A DNA stretch of 64,000 nt from Candidatus Bathyarchaeota archaeon (GTDB lineage: Archaea > Thermoproteota > Bathyarchaeia > Bathyarchaeales > Bathycorpusculaceae), in the NCBI GenBank assembly GCA_026014585.1, contig JAOZIA010000002.1, positions 417,677 through 481,676 on the forward strand, in the 5' to 3' direction. This document shows positions 17,607 through 28,200 of this stretch, one piece after another (the stretch's first letter is position 1; each line of letters starts with the position of its first letter). A model generated the notes under the pieces. The model had not been told where the DNA came from. It made no database searches and saw only the letters and a list, made by a program, of their open reading frames with translations. A program made the translations under genes and the position numbers.

Positions 17607-17742
17607 CGGGCTTCAGGCTATTTGTGGGTTTTGCTCGTAATTTAAGATTGCTGTCTCAAATTATTTTTTCTGCCACATGGTTTTAGGCATTTTTAATCAT
17701 TTGACTGGCACATAATAAACTGAATCTTTATTAAGATAATTG

Positions 17743-17757
17743 ATTGTTTATAACAAT
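17743..17757. promoter_or_regulatory. Palindromic operator at Lrp-family gene
   Basis: ATTGTT-TAT-AACAAT is a perfect inverted repeat with a three-base spacer, and its centre contains the TATA-like TTTATAA. It lies about 52 bases upstream of the Lrp-family start at 17809. An operator overlapping the TATA box would let a bound regulator block TBP, so negative autoregulation is the natural reading. The guaA start is 137 bases away on the other side. Confidence 0.5.
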
Positions 17758-17808
17758 AAACGTTTCAAAAAGATACGGTTAACTGAAAGAATGTACAGAG
17801 GCATATAA

Positions 17809-18255
17809 ATGGAGTTAAACGAAACAGACATTAAAATCCTCAAAGGTCTCCTAGAAGACGCCCGATTCTCAAGCAGACAAATAGCCAAAAACGTAGGAGT
17901 ATCCGTAGGCACCGTTCTATCAAGAATTAAAAAAATGGAAGACGAAGGACTAATCAAAGGTTACGCAGCAATTCTTGACCACGAAAAACTAGGCTTCCAA
18001 CTAACAGTCGTAACCGAAATCACCGTTTCAAAAGGCAGACTAGTCGAAATGGAAATGGAAATCGCAAAAATCCCAAACGTCTGCGGAGTCTACGATGTAA
18101 CAGGTTCAACTGATGCAGTAATCATCGGCAAATTCAAAAACCGCGAAGACCTTGGAGCATTCACAAAGCACATTTTGGCACTACCTTATATTGAAAGAAC
18201 TAACACGCATGTAGTTCTAACAACAGTTAAGGAAAACTTCCAAAACCTGCTATAA
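17809..18255 (+). CDS. Lrp/AsnC-family transcription regulator
   Basis: This 148-residue classical feast/famine regulator has an N-terminal helix-turn-helix (residues about 2-60, with QIAKNVGVSVGTVLSRIKKME) and a C-terminal RAM effector domain (about 65-145, with VTGSTDAVIIGKFKNREDL). AGAGGCAT precedes the ATG. It is clearly a paralogue of the regulator at 1166 but with a different effector-site sequence. A perfect palindrome sits in its promoter. The effector is unknown. Confidence 0.88.
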   Translation: MELNETDIKILKGLLEDARFSSRQIAKNVGVSVGTVLSRIKKMEDEGLIKGYAAILDHEKLGFQLTVVTEITVSKGRLVEMEMEIAKIPNVCGVYDVTGSTDAVIIGKFKNREDLGAFTKHILALPYIERTNTHVVLTTVKENFQNLL

Positions 18256-18373
18256 GCACCCTTTCATCTCAATTATTCTTCTGCGCATATGGATTAGAGT
18301 AAACTTTGGTTTTTAGCGCAATATTAAAAGGCAGCCAGCAGTAAAAATAGTAAAACTTTGGACTGGGCAAATC

Positions 18374-19333
18374 GTGGAAGAAACAATCCCAAACCAGCTT
18401 GTTACAGCATTAAAAAAACAGAAATATCACATAGTCGGTAGCCACTCTGCAGTAAAACGCTGCAAATGGCTCTACGAATCCATAGTTAACGGCAGAAATT
18501 GCTACAAGGAAAAGTTTTACGGAATCAAGAGCCATCGGTGCATGCAGATGACGCCGTCACTGTATTGTTGCACTCAGCAGTGCATGTTTTGTTGGCGCGC
18601 CCAAAACGGGGACTTACAGGTTAAATGGGATGAACTTACAATACCCCATCAAGACAGCGTGCAACAAATCATTGAAGGCAGCCTAAAAGCACAACAGAAA
18701 ATACTCAGTGGCTATAAGGGCAACCTGAAAACGAATTGGAAGAAATTTGTTGAAGCTCAAGAGCCCAAGCATGTAGCAATCAGCCTGACGGGTGAGCCCA
18801 CGTTATATGAGCCGCTGGGGGAGCTGATTGCGGGCTTTTTTAAGCGGGGATTGACAACGTTTTTGGTTTCCAACGGAACCTTGCCTAATAGGCTTTTGAA
18901 GCTAACCAAAGAGCCCAGTCAGTTGTATGTTTCGCTTTGTGCCCCAAATGAACAGGTGTATAAGCAGCTTTGTCGCCCAATGGTTCCAGAGGCTTGGGAG
19001 AAGCTGAATGAGACGTTGGAGTCGTTGCAGAGTTTTCGGTGTCCTACTGTTACGCGTATGACTCTGGTTAAGAACCGCAATATGAACAGGGTTGATGAAT
19101 ATGCCAAGTTAATAGCGAAGGCGAATCCGACGTATATTGAGGCTAAGGCGTATATGCATATTGGGTTTTCGAGTTTGCGGTTGGGTTTTGACAGCATGCC
19201 CACTCATGGTGAGGTGAGGGCGTTTGCGACGGATTTGGCAGAGAAAACAGGGTATAGAGTTATTGATGAGTCACCGGATAGCCGAGTTGTACTGCTAAGT
19301 CAACTGAAAAAATCAAATGCAGTTGAACCATAG
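18374..19333 (+). CDS. taw1: tRNA 4-demethylwyosine synthase, Taw1/TYW1
   Basis: This radical SAM enzyme condenses N1-methylguanosine 37 of tRNA-Phe with pyruvate to give the tricyclic 4-demethylwyosine. The 319 residues have the family start GSHSAVKRCKWL, the radical SAM cluster in CCTQQCMFCWR (CX3CX2C; about residues 70-77), and further conserved cysteines around residues 36-56 expected for the second cluster. LTGEPTLY is the SAM-binding GGEP-like motif. Length is normal for archaeal Taw1. It starts with GTG. The Trm5/Taw2-family protein at 11074 may work in the same pathway. Confidence 0.94.
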   Translation: MEETIPNQLVTALKKQKYHIVGSHSAVKRCKWLYESIVNGRNCYKEKFYGIKSHRCMQMTPSLYCCTQQCMFCWRAQNGDLQVKWDELTIPHQDSVQQIIEGSLKAQQKILSGYKGNLKTNWKKFVEAQEPKHVAISLTGEPTLYEPLGELIAGFFKRGLTTFLVSNGTLPNRLLKLTKEPSQLYVSLCAPNEQVYKQLCRPMVPEAWEKLNETLESLQSFRCPTVTRMTLVKNRNMNRVDEYAKLIAKANPTYIEAKAYMHIGFSSLRLGFDSMPTHGEVRAFATDLAEKTGYRVIDESPDSRVVLLSQLKKSNAVEP

Positions 19334-19458
19334 CAAACAATTCAATTCTACCACAAAATTTCATTTAAATGACAACTTACACTACATTTTAAGGATAACC
19401 TTAAATACGAAAACCCGAACGTTGTTTTGCTTTAAGCAAGTTAGCAGAGGAGAATTTA

Positions 19459-19641
19459 GTGGTAAGCGAGGGGAAAGGTCGCTTGTTCAGAAGAAAAGAC
19501 GGCAAGTACCTAGTCTACATACCAAAAGACCTAGCTGAAGACAGCATGTTTCCCTTCAAAGGAGCAGACTCAATTTTTGTGAAAGTCAGCTTCAAGGTAG
19601 GAGACCGCCAGCTATTAGTGGAACAATGGTCTGAAAGATAA
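19459..19641 (+). CDS. Small AbrB-like hypothetical protein
   Basis: This 60-residue protein starts with GTG and has a clear ribosome-binding site (AGAGGAG ten bases upstream) and a TATA-like CTTAAATAC about 60 bases before. The sequence RLFRRKDGKYLVYIPKDLAED looks like the swapped-hairpin AbrB fold of archaeal antitoxin or regulator proteins, but it is short and the match is weak. It is followed by the translin-like gene after about 65 bases. Confidence 0.6.
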   Translation: MVSEGKGRLFRRKDGKYLVYIPKDLAEDSMFPFKGADSIFVKVSFKVGDRQLLVEQWSER

Positions 19642-19707
19642 AACGTGACCTTTCTAAGTAGGAATAGAATAAATAAGCAGTTGATTTTATAAAAACAGGT
19701 GAAGAAC

Positions 19708-20334
19708 TTGCCCACACTAAACACTGTTTTGAGAGACATAAAAGAAGACTTAAAACAAAAAGACAAAATCCGAAAAGAAACCCAAGAAAACATGAGGCAA
19801 GCAACCAGCCTTTCAAAACAAGCCATACTGCTCATCCACAGAAGAAAAATGGATGAAGCAAAAAAAATGTTAACAACCGCCAAAAACCAAATCAGCAACC
19901 TACAAACCCAAGCCACCCAGTATCCCGCCATAATCTACAGTGGAATGTTTAGCGACGCCCTGCAAGAATACGCGGAAGCAAACATATTCTACACACTAAT
20001 AACTGAGTCACGTTTTGTTGAGCCAGAAGAAATCAGCGTTCCCCCTGTCGAGTATGTTTTGGGCTTAGCCGATGTGGTTGGCGAGTATAGGCGGTATGCT
20101 TTAGATGCTCTGCGTGAGGGTAACGTGAAACGGGGCGAGGAATGTCTTGAATTGATGGATGAAGTCTTTATGGAACTAATGGCGCTGGATGAGGCGTACA
20201 TGTTGGTTCCGGGGCTACGTAGAAAGCAAGATGTTGCCCGAAAAATCATCGAGACCACCCGCGGCGACATAACCTTAGAAATCCGCAGAGAATCACTTGA
20301 GGAACAGTTAAAACGGTTTGAACCAGCAAAGTAA
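19708..20334 (+). CDS. Translin-family RNA-binding protein
   Basis: The 208-residue protein is all helical, like archaeal translins, which assemble into octameric rings that bind single-stranded RNA or DNA. Conserved parts are the helix EYAEANIFYTLITES, the loop PVEYVLGLADVVGEYRRYALDALREG, and the acidic helix GEECLELMDEVFMEL. The start TTG 19708 is placed by AGGTGA five bases upstream; a GTG at 19699 overlaps that same site. No partner trax-like gene is nearby. It follows a small AbrB-like gene. Confidence 0.8.
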   Translation: MPTLNTVLRDIKEDLKQKDKIRKETQENMRQATSLSKQAILLIHRRKMDEAKKMLTTAKNQISNLQTQATQYPAIIYSGMFSDALQEYAEANIFYTLITESRFVEPEEISVPPVEYVLGLADVVGEYRRYALDALREGNVKRGEECLELMDEVFMELMALDEAYMLVPGLRRKQDVARKIIETTRGDITLEIRRESLEEQLKRFEPAK

Positions 20335-20373
20335 AATATCAAAACACACAGTTTAACGTTGAGCGTGAACTAC

Positions 20374-20706
20374 ATGGCTGAAGAAATAACATTTGCCGAC
20401 TTCGAAAAACTTGATTTGCGAGTAGGTAAAATAATTGAGGCAACACCTGTTCCAGACAGCAAAAAACTCATCAAAATCATCGCTGACTTCGGAACCGAAA
20501 AACGCCAAGCAGTCGCGGGACTCCTAAAATATTACCAGCCCGAAGACCTTGTGGGCAAAAAAGTTGTTTTTCTCATAAACCTGCAGAAGCGGATGTTGGC
20601 GGGGCTGGAATCTCAATGTATGGTGCTAGCTGCGGAGGATGATGAGGGGAACGTGTCGGTTCTTATGCCTGAGAAAGATGTGGCGGAAGGCAGCAAAATC
20701 GGTTAA
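20374..20706 (+). CDS. tRNA-binding domain protein (MetG C-terminal type)
   Basis: The 110-residue protein is a free-standing OB-fold tRNA-binding domain, like the dimerisation domain at the C-terminus of methionyl-tRNA synthetase and of Arc1p/EMAP II. The family core is visible: FEKLDLRVGKIIEATPVP, RQAVAGLLKYY, GKKVVFLINLQKRMLAGLESQCMVLAA. I choose ATG 20374 over TTG 20359. In archaea such proteins can act in trans with MetG, which is not in this window. Confidence 0.9.
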   Translation: MAEEITFADFEKLDLRVGKIIEATPVPDSKKLIKIIADFGTEKRQAVAGLLKYYQPEDLVGKKVVFLINLQKRMLAGLESQCMVLAAEDDEGNVSVLMPEKDVAEGSKIG

Positions 20707-20807
20707 ACCTAAACCTGCCAAAACTTGATTTTTGCGTTATACAGGTACGAAAAGATAATTAGCTATTAAGCAACGTATCTGTATCATTATTTGTGGATTG
20801 TGACTTT

Positions 20808-21806
20808 ATGGCTGCAAACCAAGAAGCATTGATGTGGGTTGAAAAGTACCGCCCCAAAAAACTTGACGAAGTCGTTGACCTAAAAGACATCGTAGAAAGC
20901 CTCAAAGCATTCATGAAAAACCCCAAAACCATGCCACACCTCATGTTCGCAGGCATCCCAGGCACAGGCAAAACCACCCTTGCCCTTTGCATCGCCCACG
21001 AACTCTACGGACAGCAAAACTGGAGAAACTTCACCTTAGAGCTTAACGCTTCTGACGAGAGAGGCATCGACACTGTCCGCGACCGCGTCAAAGACTTTTC
21101 ACGTTACAGCCGATCCAGCTTTGGCGAAATCCCATTTTCACTTGTCATTTTGGATGAAAGCGACCAGATGACTGGCGCCGCACAAACCGCGCTAAGGCGC
21201 ATCATGGAGACTAGCAGCCGAACCAGCCGATTCATTCTAATCTGTAACCAATCCAGCAAAATCATTGAGCCCATCCAGAGCCGATGTGCAATCTTTCGCT
21301 TCTCCAAACTGGACCGCAAAGCCATGATTGACCACTTGCTATGGATATCAAGCAAAGAAAACGTGACTTTATCTCCTGAAGCAGCTGAGCGAATTGTTGA
21401 TTACTCTGAGGGTGATTTGCGTCATGCGATTAACACGTTGCAGACTACGGCGGTTTACCGTGAGGACAAAGTCGTGGATGAGAAAACAGTTTTGCAGGTT
21501 GTCGGCGAAGCTAGCCCCAAACAGGTGCAGATGATGATTAACAAGGCTTTGAATGGTGATTTTATGGAAGCTCGAAAAATGATGTATGATTTGATTGGCA
21601 GTTTTGGGTTTTCAGGTGCAGAAATCATCAAGCAGGTTCAGCGGGAACTAATGAAAATGTCCTACATTACCCCTGAGCAGAAAGCTGAATTAACCAATCT
21701 GATTGCGGAGTACGATTACCGCCTAACACAGGGCGCAAACAGCGACATCCAACTCAGCGCGCTGCTAGCTCAATTTGCTAAGTTTGGAAAATCATTAGGC
21801 GAATAA
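20808..21806 (+). CDS. rfcS: Replication factor C small subunit
   Basis: RFC small forms the clamp-loader complex that opens and loads PCNA at primer junctions. The 332 residues include the AAA+ core: Walker A GIPGTGKTT (about 49-57), Walker B LVILDESDQMT, the sensor/arginine-finger region SRCAIFRF, and the C-terminal collar domain. WVEKYRPKKLDEVV at the start is the RFC box. The SRC arginine finger needed to act on a neighbour's ATP is present. It is followed after one base by rfcL, so the two subunits are co-translated at a fixed ratio. Confidence 0.96.
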   Translation: MAANQEALMWVEKYRPKKLDEVVDLKDIVESLKAFMKNPKTMPHLMFAGIPGTGKTTLALCIAHELYGQQNWRNFTLELNASDERGIDTVRDRVKDFSRYSRSSFGEIPFSLVILDESDQMTGAAQTALRRIMETSSRTSRFILICNQSSKIIEPIQSRCAIFRFSKLDRKAMIDHLLWISSKENVTLSPEAAERIVDYSEGDLRHAINTLQTTAVYREDKVVDEKTVLQVVGEASPKQVQMMINKALNGDFMEARKMMYDLIGSFGFSGAEIIKQVQRELMKMSYITPEQKAELTNLIAEYDYRLTQGANSDIQLSALLAQFAKFGKSLGE

Positions 21807-21807
21807 T

Positions 21808-23037
21808 TTGAAAAATGAGCTTTGGGTTGAAAAGTACAGACCGCAAAAAATAGCGGATGCCATAGGTAACGAAGAAGCCAAATCCACCTTTATTGAATGG
21901 TTCAAAGGCAAAAAACGCACCGCCAAAAAAGCCGTTTTACTCTACGGTCCACCAGGTGTTGGCAAAACAACCCTTGTAAACGCTGCTTCTAAAGAGTTTA
22001 ATTTTCGTGTTATCGAAATGAACGCTTCTGATACACGAACTGAGAAGGCCATAAACAAAATCGCGGGACCAGCAACAGCCTTTGTCGCACTGGACACTTT
22101 TTCGTCTGGGAGCCAAGGAAACATCCTGTTCATGGATGAAGTGGATGGCATCGCAGGCAACGAAGACCGCGGCGGAGTAAGCGCAATTGTAAAAATTGTG
22201 GAAAAATCCCGCATCCCTGTTATCATGGCAGCCAACGACCCCGACCTAAGCAAGCTACGCCCTCTCAAGAAAGTGTGCCTGCTAATCAGGTTCCAACAGG
22301 TTCGCATACCCCTAATCATCTTGGCGCTTCAGAGAATTTGCAAAGCTGAAGGCATAAAGGCAGAGTTTGAGGCGTTGGAGCGGATTGCGGAAAATAGCCG
22401 TGGCGATGTACGCTCAGCCATTAATGACCTTCAGGGGTTAAGTGAAGAAAACAAGGTGCTAACCGCTAAGGACACGATGATGCTTAGCTACCGCAACAAA
22501 GACATCAGCATGGACGAAACGCTTGCAAGCTTTTTTTCAGCTAAATCTTTAACCGATGCTAACATTTTGCTTAGCCGCTCAAATGTGGATTTTGATGAGC
22601 TTTTAATGTCAGTTAGCGACAATTTGCCCCGAAGATACGCCGATTGCAACGAGTTGGCAGAAGCGTATGACCTTGTTTCTAAAGCTGACATGTTTAGAGG
22701 CAGAATTGGTACGGAGAACTGGCACCTGCTCAAATACTTCTACAGTACAATGGCACAGGCAGCCGCAGTTGCCCCAACATCCTACAAGCCCTTCCAAATC
22801 AAAACGCCACCCGAAAAAATCATCACACTCTTCTGGACAAAAAGCAAACGCACCACACTGGACAAAATATGCGCAAAAATCGCAGCCCAATGCCACATCT
22901 CCAAAGCAACCGCAAAAAAAGACGTGGTTCTTTTCCTCAAAATTATGCTGCAAAAACCAAGTTCAGAAGGGATTGTTTTGGGTTTGGGTCTTTTGCCTGA
23001 AGAGGTTGATTTTCTGCTTAAAATGGACAGGTTCTGA
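21808..23037 (+). CDS. rfcL: Replication factor C large subunit
   Basis: The 409-residue AAA+ protein is the large clamp-loader subunit. It has the RFC box LWVEKYRPQKIADAIGN, Walker A GPPGVGKTT (about 46-54), Walker B FMDEVDGIAG, and a C-terminal collar domain. The SRC motif is absent, as expected for the large subunit: the matching region reads CLLIRFQQ. It starts with TTG one base after the rfcS stop. It is a little shorter than many archaeal RfcL proteins and lacks a C-terminal PIP-type acidic-basic tail. Confidence 0.94.
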   Translation: MKNELWVEKYRPQKIADAIGNEEAKSTFIEWFKGKKRTAKKAVLLYGPPGVGKTTLVNAASKEFNFRVIEMNASDTRTEKAINKIAGPATAFVALDTFSSGSQGNILFMDEVDGIAGNEDRGGVSAIVKIVEKSRIPVIMAANDPDLSKLRPLKKVCLLIRFQQVRIPLIILALQRICKAEGIKAEFEALERIAENSRGDVRSAINDLQGLSEENKVLTAKDTMMLSYRNKDISMDETLASFFSAKSLTDANILLSRSNVDFDELLMSVSDNLPRRYADCNELAEAYDLVSKADMFRGRIGTENWHLLKYFYSTMAQAAAVAPTSYKPFQIKTPPEKIITLFWTKSKRTTLDKICAKIAAQCHISKATAKKDVVLFLKIMLQKPSSEGIVLGLGLLPEEVDFLLKMDRF

Positions 23038-23042
23038 ATTGT

Positions 23043-23354
23043 ATGGTTATTGTTTTGGATAAAAAAGGGTTTAAGCTTCCACGGTTTGATAAAGAAAAAT
23101 TTGTTTCGTTGTTGAGGTTGGGTGTGGATTATAATCGTGACTTGGGCTTGTTTAGTGTCAAGAATTTTAATAATATTGACAAGATTACGGCTGCGGTTTC
23201 GGAGATTTTGAAGTCTGAGGTTGTGTTTATGCAGACCTGTATGGTTTGCGGGAAGAGTTTTGGATGTGAGAAATGTAAGTATAAGGAGAATTGTGCTACG
23301 AAGAATTTGCCGTTTACTTGTGTTTGTCCTGAGTGTTTAATGCAGAATTTTTAG
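23043..23354 (+). CDS. Zinc-binding hypothetical protein downstream of rfcL
   Basis: This 103-residue protein begins six bases after the rfcL stop and is surely in the same operon. The N-terminal half is mixed helix and strand. The C-terminal half has seven to eight cysteines: CMVCG, CEKCKYKENC, then CVCPEC. The spacing suggests two zinc sites or a treble clef. I do not recognise the family. Its position suggests a link to replication or repair, but the sequence itself shows no such role. Confidence 0.65.
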   Translation: MVIVLDKKGFKLPRFDKEKFVSLLRLGVDYNRDLGLFSVKNFNNIDKITAAVSEILKSEVVFMQTCMVCGKSFGCEKCKYKENCATKNLPFTCVCPECLMQNF

Positions 23355-23537
23355 ACGTTTGTCTAGGGTTTTTCTCACTTCATTTGTCTTTTTAGTCACG
23401 TATATGATTGTACAACTGTTACATTTATTTCGCATGAATACTGATTTTTTCACATATATGCTATTGATAAGGGCTAAATACTGAACAATTGCACAAGTGT
23501 GGTAACACATCATAGTGGAACTTGGAGAAATGAACAA

Positions 23538-25148
23538 ATGAACGAAAGAGTACATAAAAACAGTTCATTTTTGAACGGTAAATCAACCTGTGGAACAAAC
23601 ACACGACTAAAAGACACCAACACACTCAGCGGCATGTGCCCAATATGCATCCGCGACTGCCCAGTTCTCTGCGAAATCAGCCTCTCAGCCTTCCGAGGAC
23701 GCGAAGCACTCTACCCAGAACCCTCACAATTCGGAACAAGCACAGCAGGCGCACTCAAAAACTTTGGCTTAGACTGGTCACACCTAAGCATCCAAGCAGG
23801 CTTACTTGAAGCGCAAGGAATAGAAGAAACATCGGAAGCAGCCATATTCCCAAACGCAAACGTTGAAACCGTAGTTGGCGGAATGTCCCTGAAACTCCCC
23901 GTCTTAACAGGCGCATTTGGCTCAACCGAAGTCGCACGAGCAAACTGGGATGGACTGGCCATTGGTGCTGCTTTAGCAGGTGTTTCTGTTACCATTGGCG
24001 AAAACATTGCCGGCATGGATGTCCAATCAGAATTAACTAACGGAAAAGTCACTCATTCCCCCGAGCTTAAGCGAAGAGTTGAATCCTTCCGCAAGTTCTG
24101 GGATGGAAAATACGGTGACGTAATTATCCAAACAAACGTTGAAGACCAAAGATTAGGCATTGACACATATGCACTTTCAAAACTTGAAGTCAACATTATC
24201 GAACGCAAATGGGGACAAGGTGCAAAAGCCATCGGTGGAGAAGTACGCCTCAAAAATATCGAAAAAGCCATCCTGCTTAAAAAACGAGGCTACATTGTCA
24301 TTCCAGACCCAGAAGACCCAGTGGTTCAGCAAGCATTTCGAGAAGGCGTCTTTAACACGTTTGAACGCCACAGCAGAGTAGACATACCCAAAGAACAAAA
24401 CTTCTTAGAAGACATAGAATGGCTCAGAAGGCAAGGCGCCAAAAGAGTCTTCCTCAAAACAGGCGCATACCGACCCACAGCAGTAGCCTACACAATGAAA
24501 TGGGCATCTGAAGCAAAAATTGATGCGCTCAGCTTTGATGGCGCAGGCGGCGGAACAGGAATGAGCCCAGTGCCAATGATGGATGAAATGAGCATTCCAA
24601 CATTATATCTGCAAGCACTCGTTATGCAGTGTGCTCAGATTCTAAAGAGCAAAGGCAAGTACGTTCCAGACCTTGTTATGGCAGGCGGATTCATCGAAGA
24701 AAGCAGCATCTTCAAAACCATCGCAATGAGCAACTTCGGAGACGGACCAATGGTAAAAGCGGTCTTGATGGGACGCAGCCCAATCACGGCGGCGATGAAA
24801 GCAAGCTACTTCAAACAACTCGCAGCAGAAGGCAAACTGCCAAGAAGCTTCACTGACAAGTTCGGCTCAACCCCAGAGAAATTCTTCATCGCCCTACCCG
24901 AACTAAAAGCAAAATATGGACTACGATTCAGTGAAATTCCACTGGAAAGCGTCGGCGTATACACCTATCTGATGGACAGAGTAGGAGTTGGCTTAAAGCA
25001 GCTACTGGCAGGCAACCGTAAATGGAACCTGAATCTGCTTGCACGCGGTGACCTCATGAGTCTTAGCGAACTTGCCACAAAAGTCACAGGCATTCCATTG
25101 GCGCATGAAGTTGAAAACGACGCAGTCAAAAAAATTCTTGACTACTAA
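23538..25148 (+). CDS. FMN-binding glutamate synthase family protein
   Basis: The 536-residue protein matches the central and FMN domain of the glutamate synthase large subunit, as found in archaea as a stand-alone protein. The FMN barrel includes KLPVLTGAFGSTEVARANW, the active-site strands DALSFDGAGGGTG, VMAGGFIEESSIFKTIAMSNFGDG, and VLMGRSP. The N-terminal cysteine cluster CPICIRDCPVLCEI is unusual for GltB. The start is ATG 23538, which has GGAGAA upstream. Whether it makes glutamate is not certain; the amidotransferase part is not in this window. Confidence 0.85.
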   Translation: MNERVHKNSSFLNGKSTCGTNTRLKDTNTLSGMCPICIRDCPVLCEISLSAFRGREALYPEPSQFGTSTAGALKNFGLDWSHLSIQAGLLEAQGIEETSEAAIFPNANVETVVGGMSLKLPVLTGAFGSTEVARANWDGLAIGAALAGVSVTIGENIAGMDVQSELTNGKVTHSPELKRRVESFRKFWDGKYGDVIIQTNVEDQRLGIDTYALSKLEVNIIERKWGQGAKAIGGEVRLKNIEKAILLKKRGYIVIPDPEDPVVQQAFREGVFNTFERHSRVDIPKEQNFLEDIEWLRRQGAKRVFLKTGAYRPTAVAYTMKWASEAKIDALSFDGAGGGTGMSPVPMMDEMSIPTLYLQALVMQCAQILKSKGKYVPDLVMAGGFIEESSIFKTIAMSNFGDGPMVKAVLMGRSPITAAMKASYFKQLAAEGKLPRSFTDKFGSTPEKFFIALPELKAKYGLRFSEIPLESVGVYTYLMDRVGVGLKQLLAGNRKWNLNLLARGDLMSLSELATKVTGIPLAHEVENDAVKKILDY

Positions 25149-25220
25149 ACTCATCCTCTTCTTATTTTTCTTTTTTTAAGCTGTCAACATTTCTATTTGT
25201 TGCGCTATGTTAAGTGGGTG

Positions 25221-28200
25221 TTAGGTGTATTCTGCTATGTACAAGTTTCCTGAATAGGTCTGGTCTTCTATAAAAACAGAGGCAGGGTTACCCGTCCAGC
25301 TCTCCAACAGCATACCAAAATCCGTTGTCAAAGAGAACCTAATAAAATAATGCCAGCTTCCACTAACATAAATAGCGTCTGGAACCTCCAAACTGTGATA
25401 ACCCTCAGTAACCCGATGATTGCCCACTGTGGTGCCTACATAGTTGCCGTCAATAGTTAAATCTACAGTAACAGGCTGATAAAAACCATACATAGCCGTC
25501 AAGTAAAAATCAACCATCGCCCAATCATAAGCAAACATAGCCACCACCGTATGATTAGCATCCATAGTCACAGTCAAAGTACTGTTCAACCCTGCAGGAT
25601 TACCATCCACAGTCCAGCCGATAAACGTGCATCCGCCGTTTGCAGAAGCATAAACTGTTGCCACATCATCCTCAAGATAAAGATAACTAGAAGAGTACGC
25701 AGACCCAGGGCCCTGAGTTTGCACGGTTAAATGACAGGTAGGCAACTGTGAGACATCTAAAAAGTGGGCAGTTACCGTATAGTTAGCATCCATAATTAAC
25801 TGCAACGTGCTATTGCTGCCTGCAATAGTTTGGTTTACTGTCCAATAATCAAAAAGGTAATCCTCATCTGGATAAGCAGTAACAGTAGCCAATGAACCAT
25901 TAACATAGGTGGAGCCATCAGCAGAAGCATACCCGCCCTCGCCATACTGAACCGTCAAAGTATAGCAAGGCGCAAATACCGCATGTAACTCGCAGCTTTC
26001 AGAGGCAACAAACTCCAAAGTTGATTCGGAACTGTAGTATTGGTCGTTTAGAGTCCAGTAATCAAAAGCCCAACCTTGATTGGGTGTTGCAGATATTTCC
26101 ACAGGCAACCCACTGCAAACGGTCAATCCAGACGGCGACACCCCACCGCCCTCACCAGCAGTAACGTTTACGCCAAACCCATACAAAACACTAATCTGCT
26201 GCGTAGAATAACGCGCATCAACAATGAAGGGAACCGACGTATAATAATTACCGCTAACTAGGACATCACAAAAATACATATCCTCAGCCTCAAGATACTC
26301 AGGCACATAAACCTCATAGACAGCCGCCGGCAAAAAATTCTGATAAATCGGCACAACATCCCAACCGCTATAGTAAATGTAGCCGCCGATATAGAAGGGA
26401 ACTGACAAAAACATTTCCATCTCATATTCCTGATCCCAATAACTAGCAACAATAGTAACAGTAGGATCACCTTGAGGCAAGGATGGAGGTGCACCATGCA
26501 TACGTTCTATTAAGTAAATATTTGGATTGCCAAAAATATTCATAGAACCCTCATGCCAACCTGGAGTGTTAGGAATGCCAGGAGAATAAACAGGCCAATA
26601 AGTTGAAAAATCAGTTAACGGTGAATTAGCGTATGAAACCCCAAAAACATCCCAAGAAGCTTCATCTAAAGAATCATAAACAGTATACTCATACATGAGC
26701 GCATAATAATAAAAATGAGTAATGAACTCTTTGCCAAGCCCTGTCGAAGAGTTAAAACTTCTTGCCGACAAAGCAGGAGAAGCCTCATTAAAGCCCAGAT
26801 AGCAAGTACTACTGCTACTATACAAGCGCGTTCCAAACCAGCCGCGCGCTAACCCCTCAGACCTGCCAGTTGCGCTAAAGCATGTCCAGCTCCAAGCAAA
26901 AAAGGTCTTACCATAAGTTAAAGGCTCAATATCTTCCCAACGGACATTATTTTCCCCCGTTGAATTATCAAACCAGTAATTGCCAGTGCCATTCATATGC
27001 CCAATATAGAGCGCACAAAAAGTATCATAATTCTGCCTCATATAAGTAATATCACTCAACATAACAGACTTAGTAAAATTAGTAGATGGCACATCTGGAT
27101 TTTGCGTTGAATCAAGTTCCTTTTTAGTTGAAGTAGAATCATATTCAGGGCTATTAACAAAATAATTATACACTGCATTTGTCACCTCATTTACTGCCCC
27201 AGGCTCATCAAAATACGTTCCATCAGACCAATCATTAAATTGTTGGTATCTTGAACCGAAAACCAATGACCCCGCCGACTGATTGGGCAAATACGCCTCC
27301 GCTGAAGGAACAAAAACCAAAACCAAACTAGACACCATCAAAACGCACAGCAAACCAGTCAACGGCTTAAACCGCCACCTAGGCAATCTAGCAACCCCAA
27401 CTAAACCTGCCAAGCGAGAACGCAAACAAATGCCCAAAACACAAAAGGAGGCAACCAAAACCACAGAAACCAGTGTGAAATCGGCATGTACCATCTGCAA
27501 ACCAGCATCAGATACAATCTCAGTTGGCTCAACCACCACAGGTGCCTCAGAAAAATCATCAGAAACACCCGCCTCCTGCCCAATAACCATAGGAACAATC
27601 TCTTTTATTTCGCCCATATCAGCCCAAAGCCGAACGTAAACGCCTGAAACCCCACCGGGATACACCCGATCAAAGCCAATAGGAACAAACCATGCAGGAT
27701 AAAGTGTAAAGGGGTCACCGCCACGCGCTAAATCAGTTTCTTGATAGTTAAGGTAGCACAGTGAAGCATTGCCCACCGAGGCAACTTTAAAACCAGAAAC
27801 CGTAACATTACCGCCCAACGGCGAAGCATAAGAAAAATTCGCAGTAGTCGCAAGCGCCAAATCTACAGCTTGCTCACTTGAAACCTTAGGCTCGCCCATA
27901 ACGGTGTAGAATTGCCAGTTATCCACAAAACTCTTCAAAGAGCCATCCTCATACGTTAAAGCCACATTCTTAACAGGAGCCTCAACACCCGATGCATCAA
28001 CGTATGTCCAAACAAACTCAGTACGCAACAAATTAATATCAACATCCAACCTCAAATCACTCTGCGTCTTAGAAGCATTATCGACAGGCATATCATCCAG
28101 CATTGAATTTAGAGACCCATAAAAAGAATCATTACTGTAGACCTGGTATCTTGACAGGAACCCTTTAGCATCCTCAACAACACTAGCCGCTTTAAAACTG

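Noticed and set aside
23711-24052. Minus-strand frames inside the glutamate-synthase-like gene
   Set aside because: They lie entirely antisense to a strongly supported gene and resemble no family.
26076-26261. Plus-strand short frame inside the large surface protein
   Set aside because: It is antisense to a long coding frame and has no ribosome-binding site.
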